NCBI GenBank assembly: GCA_965224745.1 | Contig: CBDCZY010000001.1 | Location: 1 to 64,000 of the forward strand | DNA length: 64,000 nucleotides | Source: CBDCZY01 sp965224745 | Lineage (GTDB): Bacteria; Pseudomonadota; Gammaproteobacteria; Methylococcales; Methylomonadaceae | Reading direction: 5' to 3' | Shown here: in pieces, positions 25,730 through 34,154 of the stretch | Layout: the number at the start of each line of letters is the position of its first letter | Numbering within the stretch: the first letter of the stretch is position 1 | Position numbers and translations under genes: made by a program | The notes under the pieces: generated by a model | Seen by the model: only the letters and a program-made list of their open reading frames with translations | Told to the model about the DNA's origin: nothing | The model's database searches: none

Positions 25730-25828
25730 GTGCGGCAAGCGAAGCTTGTCGCTTCTTTCAGGGTGAAAGTCCCTGATGGGAGAAATCCAAGGATTGGTAT
25801 TTCGTACGGTCTAACCAACCACCCATAT
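25730..25828 (+). ncRNA. Possible 5' fragment of a group II intron at an attC site
   Basis: Immediately after the GCGTTA of the attC 3' core comes GTGCGGCAAGCG, which fits the group II 5' consensus GUGYG. CAGGGTGAAAGTCCCTG at about 25767-25783 resembles the early domain I stem of bacterial group II introns. The sequence stops at the IS3-type end at 25829. Group IIC introns that target attC are known, but the orientation here and the short length make this tentative. Confidence 0.4.
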
Positions 25829-26283
25829 CTGTAATGGTCAACAAAAACAGGACACTTCTTTAAGCCACCTTCTTAAAAAAATCGCATTCAAAATCTAAAG
25901 GCGATAAATATCCTAGTTTTGAATGCTTACGTTTCCCATTATAAAAAGCTAAATAATCAATAATACTCAACTTTGCTTCCGCTTTGGTTTTGAACCGCTC
26001 ATAATTCAATTGTTCATGCTTAAGGCTACGAAAAAATCGCTCTGTTGGTGCATTGTCCCAACAATGTAATGGTCTACAAAAACAGGACACTTTCCTATAA
26101 AATTCCCTTTCAAATTGTAATGGCGACTGATAACCCAATTTTGAATGGGTCCGTCTCCCATTATAAAAAGCTAAATAATCAATAATACTGAGCTTTGCTG
26201 TCGCTTTGGTTCTGAAGCTCTCGTAATTCAATTGCTCATGCTTAAGACTACGAAAAAATCGTTCCGTCGGTGCATTGACGCTC
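25829..26283 (-). pseudogene. Two tandem IS3-family orfB C-terminal remnants
   Basis: Two related fragments follow each other. Each begins at an IS end TGTAATGGTCNACAAAAACAGG (25829 and about 26066) and encodes on the minus strand WDNAPTERFFRSLKHEQLNY, KLSIIDYLAFYNG and KHSKLGYLSPL or THSKLGYQSPL. The C-terminal copy runs to about 26060 and the other to about 26280. They differ at many bases, so they are two relatives, not a recent duplication. An open frame runs through both only by chance. Confidence 0.8.
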
Positions 26284-26284
26284 C

Positions 26285-26833
26285 TATGTCAATTTAAATG
26301 TAGCCTCCTTTAAATCCGCTAAAATAAGTGGATATAATTCTCTGATAATATAACGCTTCAAACAACGGTGAATTTCTTTTAATGATTTCCCTTCCAATGT
26401 TCGACGTTCAACATATGTACGTGTGCGCGGGTCACTCCGCATTCGTACCATAGCGATGATCCAGAGTGCATTATTTGCCTCTCGGTTTCCACCACGGTTT
26501 AGACGATGACGAACTGTTTCCTGATGAAGCTTCTAAAGGATTAACACCACACAAAGAAGCCAGAGCAGCTTCACTACGCAAACGTTCTGGATTATCTCCT
26601 GCAACAGCCAGTAATGTAGCTGCTGTTTGAGGGCCTATTCCAAATTGTGCTCTCATCTGTTTAGCTGCACCAAAAGTTAAACGTTCTAGTGTTTTATCGA
26701 GCTCTTTTATTTCTTCAGTTAGGTACAGCCGACGCTTAGCCAATAGGTGAAGTGTTGTAGCAAGGGTTATTAACCAACTTGATTCACCCAGAGTGCGTAA
26801 ATAAGCACAGTTTTTAACACATTCAGCAGGCTT
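26285..26833 (-). pseudogene. IS110-family transposase, C-terminal fragment, frameshifted
   Basis: On the minus strand the frame reads LRTLGESSWLITLATTLHLL, then FGIGPQTAATLLAVAGDNPE and ASLCGVNPLEASSG, the IS110 C-terminal domain. A missing base near 26518 shifts the frame; the family sequence goes on as TVRHRLNRGGNREANNALWI and RMRSDPRTRTYVE to about 26290. The N-terminal RuvC-like part is absent, cut by an IS21 end at 26834. Inactive. Confidence 0.85.
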
Positions 26834-26892
26834 TATTAGGCGACAATTATCCTGTCCGGTCAGCGACAATTAACTTGACCGGTTGAGTGATT
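26834..26892. mobile_element. IS21-family end remnant
   Basis: The sequence TTAGGCGACAATTATCCTG, the GTCCGGT that follows it, and GACAATTAACTTGACCGG match the right terminal region of the IS21 element at 15600-15679. The rest of that copy is gone. From 26893 to 27080 I see nothing more. Confidence 0.7.
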
Positions 26893-27122
26893 CCCCAGAT
26901 AAGCTAACTCGGACTCTAATCTCGCCATTTTATTAATAATGTACTCTTCGATGAATCCGCGAACAGTATAGCATCATTAATTTTACTCTAATGTAATGGT
27001 TCGCCCCACTTCCTAAACGGCTTCAAATGAGCCATGATGTAATTGTTCAAACAACCATCAAAACAGAAGTGAAGCAAACCATGAATAATAATAACGCAAA
27101 AGGAACAGTAACAGTAGTACTA

Positions 27123-28362
27123 GTACTAGTACTCCAACAATTTTGTTCTGATACGTATTTAATGTAATATCTTAAGTATCAATACCAAGAATATGATAGT
27201 TAGGATTAAACCATGCCAGCCAAGAAATACCGAATTAAACTACCGAACGATGAACGCGAGGATTTAAAGCACCTCATCTCAAAGGGAAAAACCGCCGCCC
27301 GCAAAATAACCCATGCCCAAATACTGCTTCATGCGGACGAAGCGATTTCAAAGGCTTCATTAACCGATGCAAAGATCGCCAATGCGTTACACATCAGTCA
27401 TCTGACAGTACAGCGTGTACGAAAGCGCTTTGTTGAAGAAGGAATAGAGTGTGCCCTCAATCCCAAAATCCAGACACGACGACGCGCCAAAAAGCTGGAT
27501 GGCGAAGCGGAAGCGTTTTTAGTAGCAACAGCCTGTTCATCCGCCCCTGAGGGATATAATAATTGGACCTTAAACTTATTAGCGGATCGATTGGTTGAAT
27601 GTAAAATAGTCGACTCGATATCGGGCGAAACCGTTCGAAAAACACTCAAAAAAACGCCCTTAAACCTTGGTTAAAAGAATGCTGGTGCATTCCGCCCAAA
27701 GCCAATGCTGATTTTGTCTGTGCGATGGAGGATATCTTAACGGTTTATCAACGTACTTTTACAGAAGATGAAGTCCTCATCTGTATGGATGAAACCAGTA
27801 AACAACAGACCAAGGAAACGCGCATTCCCTTGCCGATGCGTCCAGGAGAACCTGAAATATTTGATTTTGAATATGAACGCAATGGCGTGAGTAATCTGTT
27901 CATGCTGTTTGCCCCACTGATTGGATGGCGACATGTCAACGTAACCGATCGACATACTAAAATAGACTGGGCGCATTTAATCAAAGAATTGGTTGATCAG
28001 TATTTTCCGGACAAGAAAATTGTTCTGGTGATGGATAATTTAAATACGCATAAGTTGAGTTCATTATATGACGCGTTTGAACCAGAAGAAGCAAAACGCA
28101 TTGCTGAAAGACTGGAGCTTCATTATACGCCGAAGCATGGCAGTTGGCTGGATATGGCGGAGATCGAGATCGGGGTGTTAAGTCGCCAGTGCCTGAATCG
28201 AAGAATACCTGACCAAGACACATTACGAACTGAAATAAACGCATGGCAAGAACAACGCAATCAAAAAGCTGTTGGTGTGAACTGGCGGTTTACGACTGAG
28301 GATGCCAGAATAAAACTGAAATCACTCTATCCATCAATACAATGTTGATGGAGTACTAGTAC
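27123..28362 (+). mobile_element. IS630-family element
   Basis: The inverted ends read GTACTAGTACTCCA on both strands, and a TA duplication lies outside (27121-27122 and 28363-28364), the IS630 target rule. Removing the element restores GTVTVVLGIDLAK of the IS110 gene. Size 1240 bp, carrying one transposase in two overlapping frames. Confidence 0.9.
27213..28348 (+). CDS. IS630-family transposase, probably made by -1 frameshifting
   Basis: The first frame (27213-27674) has the N-terminal helix-turn-helix part: MPAKKYRIKLPNDEREDLKH, IANALHISHLTVQRVRKRF. The second frame, used from about 27655 to 28348, continues with KPWLKECWCIPPKANADF and the DDE core: VLICMDETSKQQ, VLVMDNLNTHKLSSL, WLDMAEIEIGVLSRQ. 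The frames join at an A7 run (27647-27653, CTCAAAAAAACG), where a -1 slip restores the family sequence. Such slippage is used by several IS630-type elements. If it does not occur, this copy is simply broken. Confidence 0.8.
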
Positions 28363-28450
28363 TAGGAATTGATTTAGCAAAACAAAGTTTTCAGCTCCAC
28401 GGAGTGGATGAAAATAGCCAAGTAGTATTAAACAAGTAGTATTAAAAAAG

Positions 28451-29843
28451 GGGTGGTGATTCAATATAATGTTATACTAAAAACACACGTGTGCGCCATA
28501 TTGCTCAATATTTCCCCAAAATTGCTGCCAACGCCCCTTTGACTGAACCAGTGCTCGCAACGATAAAATCACTTTGGCTCCTTTGTTTTTCCAACGCATC
28601 CCTGAGCCACAAAGACGTTGCTTCACCAATGTTTTGCAAGCAGCCTCAGTCACCCCCGACCCAATGGGTAATTGTTGTTTCACCTGTGTCGCATAATCCA
28701 TCATGTGACGATGGTTGATAAAATAAGTCAACGCCGCCAATAAATCGTCTTTGATTGTTTTTGTCAGGCTCTTTTTCTTGGCTAATTGCTCCATTTCTGC
28801 AATCAGTGCTTCGACGGCTTTTGAGTCATGTTTGAGTTGTGTACAACGCTCATTCAGCCAACTGTCTCGCTTGGGTTTATCGGTTTTTCCTGGGTAAGCC
28901 GCGTAAGCAACGGTTGCCAGGTATTCAGTCACATGAAAAAAATCTAAGAGCTGGCGACTGGTGTGTGTTTCCAGAAAGGTCCAATTGCTTTTTGCGCCAT
29001 CGGCGATGCCTAAGTAGAGTGCATCTGGGTAATGTTTTTTTACCGTGCTAATTTCTTTTTCCAGGCGCTGTAAAAAAGTCCCTTGACCATATTCAGGCGC
29101 TTCTCCGATGTAGATAGTGTGTTGCCGTTTTCCGGTGACATCATACAGTGAAATATTGCCCACCATGGCTTCTCTGTATCCATCTTCTCGCATCAGGATG
29201 TAGGCTCCATCTAAGCTGACAACAACCGTGCTAATTGCTTCATTGAGCGTTGGCGTCGCATATTCCCAGATCTGTTCTTTCGCTTGGGCAATACTGCCAA
29301 CCCAATCACTGACAGCTTGTAAATAAGAATGGGCGATTGTTCGGTGATGGTTTTCGTTTAAATCCTGGCAGACGGCCGGGGCATTCATGTTGGCGTATTT
29401 GTGTGCGATTTGTTGTGCAAACTTTGGGGTGGCTCCTCTGATTATTTGAGCATTCGTTTCCAGTGGGCAATAGATCTTTCCGCCTTTTGATGTTTGATAC
29501 ACATAGCGTCGAATGGGGACACCACCATACGGTGTTTGGTAGATTTTATTGGTTTTATCGCGCACGGTCAGTTTGACCTCACCCAGTTTGATTGGGCTGC
29601 CGTCGGTATCAAATTTCTGGAGGGCGTGTGCTGTGGCCAGACCTCCCATCTCATTGCATCCATCCAGGATCGCTTTTTCCATTTCCATTAAACTACCGGT
29701 GAGCGTTACAGTGACTTGGAGAGTTAATTGATTTCCTTCGTGAGCGACAACTTCAGACATGACCTTTTCCTCATAATATCAGCAAGATAAAGTATTGATC
29801 CTCTTTTTTACTTTAAGTTCAACATTATCCAAAATCAGCACCC
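28451..29843 (-). mobile_element. ISKra4-family element
   Basis: The inverted ends are GGGTGGTGATTC at 28451 and GGGTGCTGATTT on the other strand at 29843. An 8-bp direct repeat TAAAAAAG lies outside (28443-28450 and 29844-29851). It is inserted in the same IS110 gene as the IS630 element. Size 1393 bp, one transposase gene on the minus strand. Confidence 0.88.
28477..29760 (-). CDS. ISKra4-family transposase
   Basis: A 427-residue protein of the ISKra4 type. It begins with MSEVVAHEGNQLTLQVTVTL, has VVVSLDGAYILMREDGYREA (first Asp), GIADGAKSNWTFLE (second Asp) and LPIGSGVTEAACKTLVKQRL with the catalytic Glu, then GMRWKNKGAKVILSLRAL. Full-length and undamaged, so this may be a recent and still active insertion. 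Confidence 0.9.
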   Translation of the reverse strand: MSEVVAHEGNQLTLQVTVTLTGSLMEMEKAILDGCNEMGGLATAHALQKFDTDGSPIKLGEVKLTVRDKTNKIYQTPYGGVPIRRYVYQTSKGGKIYCPLETNAQIIRGATPKFAQQIAHKYANMNAPAVCQDLNENHHRTIAHSYLQAVSDWVGSIAQAKEQIWEYATPTLNEAISTVVVSLDGAYILMREDGYREAMVGNISLYDVTGKRQHTIYIGEAPEYGQGTFLQRLEKEISTVKKHYPDALYLGIADGAKSNWTFLETHTSRQLLDFFHVTEYLATVAYAAYPGKTDKPKRDSWLNERCTQLKHDSKAVEALIAEMEQLAKKKSLTKTIKDDLLAALTYFINHRHMMDYATQVKQQLPIGSGVTEAACKTLVKQRLCGSGMRWKNKGAKVILSLRALVQSKGRWQQFWGNIEQYGAHVCF

Positions 29844-30771
29844 TAAAAAAGAAGCTAAATCGTAAACAATTAACAGCCTTTATAGCCAGCCAGCCAATCT
29901 GTTTAATTGGTCTTGAAGCTTGTGGGGGAGCCCATCACTGGGTATGAGTGTTCACGGAAATGGGGCATAGTGTGGGATGATGGCACCCCAGTTTGTCAAA
30001 CCCTATGTCAAATCGAATAAAAATGATGCAGTAGATGCGGAAGCTATATGTGAAGCCGTCCAGCGACCCAGCATGCGTTTCATACCGAGCAAAAGTATTG
30101 AAATCCAGAGTTTGCACCGCATTCGCAATCAGCTGGTTGGTAGGCGAACCGCTCAGGGCAATCAAATTCGGGGGTTGTTACAAGAATATGGTGTTGTGAT
30201 TTCCCAAGGCATCAAGAATGTCAGAAAATTCCTGCCAGAGATATTGGAAGATGCCGAAAACCAACTGTCAGTTATCTTCCGAGAGCAATTAAGAGCACTC
30301 TACGATGAAATGGTACATCTTGATAGCCGAATAGAAAACCTGGAACAAAGTTTAAAAGCTGTTTGCGCGCAAAATGAAGACTGCAAACGATTACTGACCA
30401 TTCCTGGAATAGGGTTAATGACTGCAACCGCACTGATTGCAGCAATAGGTGATATTAGCGTCTTCAAAAATGGTCGAGAACTTTCAGCCTGGTTAGGACG
30501 GGTTCCACGGCAACATTCGACAGGCGGTAAACCGACCTTGCTGGGTATCAGCAAACGGGGAGACAGTTACCTCAGAACCTTATTGATTCATGGAGGACGA
30601 GCGGTTGTCAGGTGTGCTCACAAACATCAGGATAAACGAAGCCAATGGGTTGGAGTCGTAGAAGGTCGTCGGGGAAAAAACATCACCGCCGTTGCAGTCG
30701 CCAATAAAAATGCCCGAATTGCCTGGGCATTGCTAAGCAAAAAAGAAGATTATCAGGCAGCGATGGCATGA

Positions 30772-31330
30772 AAAGACTTAATTTAAGAGCTCAAAAGGGG
30801 CTTTGCCCCTTGCCGCACGGCATACCCCACCCTCGCCCGGGAGGCAGGAACCGGAAGTCTCCGGCTCCTGCCAACAGGGTACCACCGAATTTGGGCAAAT
30901 CAAGGACTACTCGACGCAAGCGTCTGCGTTCCTCCTTGACTTGCCAAAATCCGGCAAAACGAAAAAAGAAAACAAAAATAGTACAAAAGTTAAACGATTA
31001 ACAAAGCTAAGAAACCGTTAGCAACGAATGGCGTAGATTGAATTTAAGTGAGGGCATAAAAGGTAACACCTGCCTCCCATAGAACCTGCTGGGGTCTAGG
31101 GCCCATTGAGGCCGATACTCTGATAAGGTTGGGTGGCGCGGATTCCATCAGGGCCAGAGGTCGTAGACAACCTCAAACTAAGGCCGGATATATGGATGCA
31201 TTATTTCTTTATGTTACGAGCAAATTTTTTCTTGCAATACGGGGCGGACCATATATGACCCCAAATATCCCCTGACGGCTATCTGGGAGGCAGGCTAATG
31301 GGTGACCCCAAATATAAATTTCGGTGAAAC
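30772..31330 (+). ncRNA. Structured region behind the IS110/IS1111 transposase, possible guide RNA
   Basis: About 560 bases without a real gene (short frames here are proline- and arginine-rich readings of hairpin DNA). Hairpins: AAAGGGGCTTTGCCCCTT (about 30795-30812), AGGAACCGGA with TCCGGCTCCT (about 30847-30870), and GCAAATCAAGGA with TCCTTGACTTGC (about 30895-30950). IS1111-type elements are known to encode a bridge or seek RNA behind the transposase. The place and structure fit, but the RNA ends and its guide loops are not determined. Confidence 0.45.
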
Positions 31331-31365
31331 TTCGGTCAAGGATAAACAACATGATTGAAAATACT

Positions 31366-31665
31366 TTATGTTTTCACTACTTGATATAGGCCCGGATAGT
31401 GAGGAAATGCTTCCATTGAACCAGCTGTCAATTCTTGAAATTCAGTGCTGTTAATAACAGCCTGAAAGTGTTCAACACTTTCCCACTCAGCAATATTAAT
31501 AAGCGCAAACTTTGCATTTGGGTCAATAGATTGATGTAATTTTGTTGATATAAAACCGGGTTGAATACGCATAAAATCTGCTGCTTTTTCCCACATAAGT
31601 AATGCTTCTTCTTCCTTGCCTTTAGGAACCTCAAATGGATTAATAAGTATTACTGTATTATTCAT
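31366..31665 (-). CDS. Antibiotic-biosynthesis-monooxygenase-like (ABM) protein
   Basis: A 99-residue protein with the ABM fold pattern: TVILINPFEVPKGKEEEALL, FISTKLHQSIDPNAKFALIN, IAEWESVEHFQAVINSTEF. Such small dimeric ferredoxin-like proteins include cofactor-free monooxygenases and haem-degrading enzymes; the reaction cannot be told. ATG 31665 follows GGAGAT and is preferred over 31689. It is divergent from the MarR-type gene 97 bases away, a usual pairing of a regulator and its target. Confidence 0.8.
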   Translation of the reverse strand: MNNTVILINPFEVPKGKEEEALLMWEKAADFMRIQPGFISTKLHQSIDPNAKFALINIAEWESVEHFQAVINSTEFQELTAGSMEAFPHYPGLYQVVKT

Positions 31666-31742
31666 GTAGATCTCCAGTAGTTTGTTCAAGGTAAAGTTGT
31701 TATTTTTGGCTTGCTAGAGCATTGTAGCTATATTTTTTAAAA

Positions 31743-31760
31743 ATGACAACATGCTGTCAT
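31743..31760. promoter_or_regulatory. Palindrome between the ABM and MarR genes, possible operator
   Basis: ATGACAACATGCTGTCAT is an 18-base inverted repeat with one mismatch, two bases before the MarR-type start codon. MarR proteins bind such 16-20 base palindromes in divergent promoters. The site may let the regulator repress both genes. Confidence 0.5.
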
Positions 31761-31761
31761 T

Positions 31762-32220
31762 ATGGATAAGGTATTAATGAATCACACCCCCGAAGGAAAG
31801 ATATTTACCAGCCTCTTATTGGATGTTTTTAAATTAAATGGACTATTGATTCTTGAAGGGGATCGTATTACTAAAGAAGTTGAGCTGAGCAGTGCGCGTT
31901 GGAAAATACTAGGAGCTTTAGCAAATACCAAGGCCTCGATGACAGTATCTGAGATAGCACAAAAAATGGGGCAAACTCGGCAAGCAGTACAGAGGCTGGC
32001 TAATGAAATGACACGCGACGATTTAATCTTCTTTCAAGATAATCCTAATCACAAGCGAGCAAAGCTACTAAGTCTTACAGGTAAAGGAAAAGATACTTTC
32101 AATAAGCTTGAAGAAAAGCAGATGCCTTGGGCAAACTCAGTTGCGGAAGGATTGTCAGAATCAGAGTTACAACAGGCCTTGCTTACATTACAGAAGTTGA
32201 TAGATAATTTGCAAACCTAA
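31762..32220 (+). CDS. MarR-family transcriptional regulator
   Basis: A 152-residue protein with the winged helix of MarR: SARWKILGALANTKASMTVS, EIAQKMGQTRQAVQRLANEM (recognition helix) and NHKRAKLLSLTGKGKDTF (wing and next helix). Helices at both ends would form the dimer. MarR proteins usually respond to small aromatic ligands or oxidation. ATG 31762 lies beside the palindrome; ATG 31777 is the alternative. It probably regulates the divergent ABM gene and itself. Confidence 0.88.
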   Translation: MDKVLMNHTPEGKIFTSLLLDVFKLNGLLILEGDRITKEVELSSARWKILGALANTKASMTVSEIAQKMGQTRQAVQRLANEMTRDDLIFFQDNPNHKRAKLLSLTGKGKDTFNKLEEKQMPWANSVAEGLSESELQQALLTLQKLIDNLQT

Positions 32221-32437
32221 CGTTCAGTTAACCAACCCTAAGCGCACAGAAAAGAGAAGCAGAGCGAAGAGATACTGACCCCAGGTTTATTAAAAATTAG
32301 TGTGGTAGTGTCCAAGCTTTATTTTTACAAATAGCTTTTTGGAATCAGAAGCCATTTTTTTTCTCAACTAGTTTTTTGATGCAAGGTTTCGACGATTTTG
32401 TACAATGTGCGGTAGTTATTTAATTACAAAGAGAATA

Positions 32438-32938
32438 ATGATGTCGAAATATAATCAGGTCAGAAGTGAAATTAGATCAGGGGACTTATTAGCTTGGTCA
32501 CACTTGGGTTGGCGGAGTTGGTATGATTTTAAAATTCAAATTGTCAGGTTTTTTACGCGTTCTGAATATTGTCATGTCGGTATTGCGTGGGTTGTGGGCG
32601 GACGGGTGTTTGTGTTGGAGGCGGTGCAGCCGAAAGTTCGTATCTTTCCACTTTCTAAACTGAAGCCTTTTTATTGGTTGCCGTTAAAGACCGAGTGGAG
32701 CAAAGCCTCGGAAGAATTTGCTTTGGCCAGAGTTGGGGAAAAATATTCTGAATTACAAGCGGTTAAAGCTTTTTTTGATGCGTTAAAACCCGGCGAGGAT
32801 GCCGAGTGGCAATGCGCAGAGTATGTGAATGCTGTATTGCGTCAAGAAGGTATTGATCTAGCGGATAAAGCGACACCCAGCAATATCGTGCTAGCGATTC
32901 AAGAAAGCAAACATGTGCCGATGTATTATGTTAACTGA
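32438..32938 (+). CDS. YiiX-like permuted papain-fold peptidase or amidase
   Basis: A 166-residue protein of the YiiX/NlpC-P60-like type: EIRSGDLLAWSHLGWRSWYD, YCHVGIAWVVGGRVFVLEAV with the catalytic His, and EWQCAEYVNAVL with the likely Cys. In this permuted fold, His comes before Cys. The family hydrolyses amides or thioesters of lipids or peptides; no signal peptide is visible, so it is cytoplasmic if so. ATG 32438 has AGAGA upstream. It is separate from its neighbours. Confidence 0.75.
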   Translation: MMSKYNQVRSEIRSGDLLAWSHLGWRSWYDFKIQIVRFFTRSEYCHVGIAWVVGGRVFVLEAVQPKVRIFPLSKLKPFYWLPLKTEWSKASEEFALARVGEKYSELQAVKAFFDALKPGEDAEWQCAEYVNAVLRQEGIDLADKATPSNIVLAIQESKHVPMYYVN

Positions 32939-32958
32939 TAGTCGCAAGTGTTATTGCA

Positions 32959-33945
32959 TTAGATAAGCAGAGGCTCTTCTTCCATCAGGGCAATTTGTTC
33001 ACGCAAGGCGAGAATATGATCTTCCCAGTAACGTTGCTTATTAAACCAGGGAAAAGCAATGGGGAAAGCAGGGTCTCGCCAGCGTCTGGCTAGCCAAGCT
33101 GCATAATTGATGATGCGTAATGTTCTAAGGGCTTCGATAAGTTGTAGTTGGCGATGGTCAAAATCGAAAAACATGCAGTATCCTTCCAATAAATAATTTA
33201 GTTGTAAGGTCATTTCCTGGCGACTTCCCGATAATAGCATCCACAGATCCTGAATGGCTGGTCCCATACGGCTGTCGTCGAAATCGACAAAATGCGGGCC
33301 TTGATCGGTCCATAGTATGTTGCTGGGATAACAGTCGCCATGCAAGCGAATCAGGCTAATTTCACCACTTCGTTCATAACAGGCTGTTGCGTTGTTTAAA
33401 GCATGCTCGGATACATTTCTGTAGGCATCGATTAATTCGAAAGGAATAAAGTCTTGTTCCAATAAAAAATCTCTTGGTTCATAGCCAAAATGGTTAATGT
33501 CTAGCACGGGCCGATAGTCATAATGCTGGTGGCTGCCGACAGCATGAAGACGGCCTATAAACCGCCCGATCCATTCAAACATGGTTTTTCCTATCAGCTC
33601 AGGTGCTCTTCCGCCTTGTTTAGGGTATAAAGCATACCGGAATCCTTGGTATTCCATTAAGGAATCACCGGTGCTGAAAGCAAGCGCATTAACAACAGGA
33701 ATTTCATATTCGACTAATTCTTTAACAAAAGCATGTTCTTCAAGAATGGCGTTATCGCTCCATCGATGGGGTCGATAAAATTTAGCCACAATCGGTGCAT
33801 GTTCTTCAATGCCAACTTGATACACTCGATTTTCATAACTGTTAAGGGCTAATAATCTGCCGTCTGTCTGCCATCCTTCAGCATCAATGGCATTCAGCAC
33901 TAAGTCAGGCGTCAAGGTCGAATAGGGTATGTCATCATTATTCAT
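32959..33945 (-). CDS. srkA: Stress response kinase SrkA (YihE)
   Basis: A 328-residue protein of the YihE/SrkA Ser/Thr kinase family. VYQVGIEEHAPIVAKFYRP has the ATP-binding Lys, LIRLHGDCYPSNILWTDQG has the catalytic HGD and Asn, and HFVDFDDSRMGPAIQDLW has the metal-binding DFDD. The family protects from stress-induced death by opposing MazF-type toxins in E. coli. Full length. It is convergent with the YiiX-like gene, 20 bases away. This is the first clearly vertical gene after the mobile zone. Confidence 0.93.
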   Translation of the reverse strand: MNNDDIPYSTLTPDLVLNAIDAEGWQTDGRLLALNSYENRVYQVGIEEHAPIVAKFYRPHRWSDNAILEEHAFVKELVEYEIPVVNALAFSTGDSLMEYQGFRYALYPKQGGRAPELIGKTMFEWIGRFIGRLHAVGSHQHYDYRPVLDINHFGYEPRDFLLEQDFIPFELIDAYRNVSEHALNNATACYERSGEISLIRLHGDCYPSNILWTDQGPHFVDFDDSRMGPAIQDLWMLLSGSRQEMTLQLNYLLEGYCMFFDFDHRQLQLIEALRTLRIINYAAWLARRWRDPAFPIAFPWFNKQRYWEDHILALREQIALMEEEPLLI

Positions 33946-34154
33946 ATTGTTGGCTAAATTGTAGTTTTTCGAAAATTCAACTTACTATGATTCTTAGAAT
34001 GGCTTTTTAGTTCATAAAATAGATTAACCATTCTATTTCAATATTACTATCCCAGCGTTGCTGTTTGTTCTTTATCGCCTATAGTTATTCAATATGAGAC
34101 GCATAATTATGTTGTTTTGATCGATTTATTTTCAGTTAAATAGGGCAGGGAAAA

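Larger units (their letters stand above)
23078..25731 (+). other. attC site split by an IS21-family element
   Basis: The halves are 23078-23099 (TATAACCAAAAAATCAACCAGA) and 25708-25731 (CGAGCTGGTTATTTTGGCGTTAG). Removing the IS and one CCAGA copy gives the arms CAAAAAATCAACCAG and CTGGTTATTTTG around ACGAG, with one extra C in the left arm. This is a normal attC of about 46 bases with 3' core GCGTTAG. It closes the cassette that carries the PHP-ATPase operon. Confidence 0.85.
27081..30771 (+). pseudogene. IS110/IS1111-type transposase split by IS630 and ISKra4 elements
   Basis: The parts are 27081-27122, 28365-28450 and 29852-30771. They give MNNNNAKGTVTVVLGIDLAK, SFQLHGVDENSQVVL, then LNRKQLTAFIASQPICLIGL and EACGGAHHW, followed by MAPQFVKPYVKSNKNDAVDA and TIPGIGLMTATALIAAIGD with the C-terminal Ser domain (RQHSTGGKPTLLGISKRGDS). 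A 14-base duplication near 28435, a TGA near 29940 and a missing base near 29965 damage it besides the insertions. The long open part 29977-30771 is intact but lacks the N-terminal catalytic Asp. No active enzyme can be expected. Confidence 0.85.

Noticed and set aside
25860..26231. 123-codon minus-strand frame
   Set aside because: It runs across two independent IS3 remnants and only looks like one gene.
30768..31021. Two short + strand frames behind the IS110 gene
   Set aside because: They are rich in Pro and Arg because they read through hairpin DNA; no start signal.
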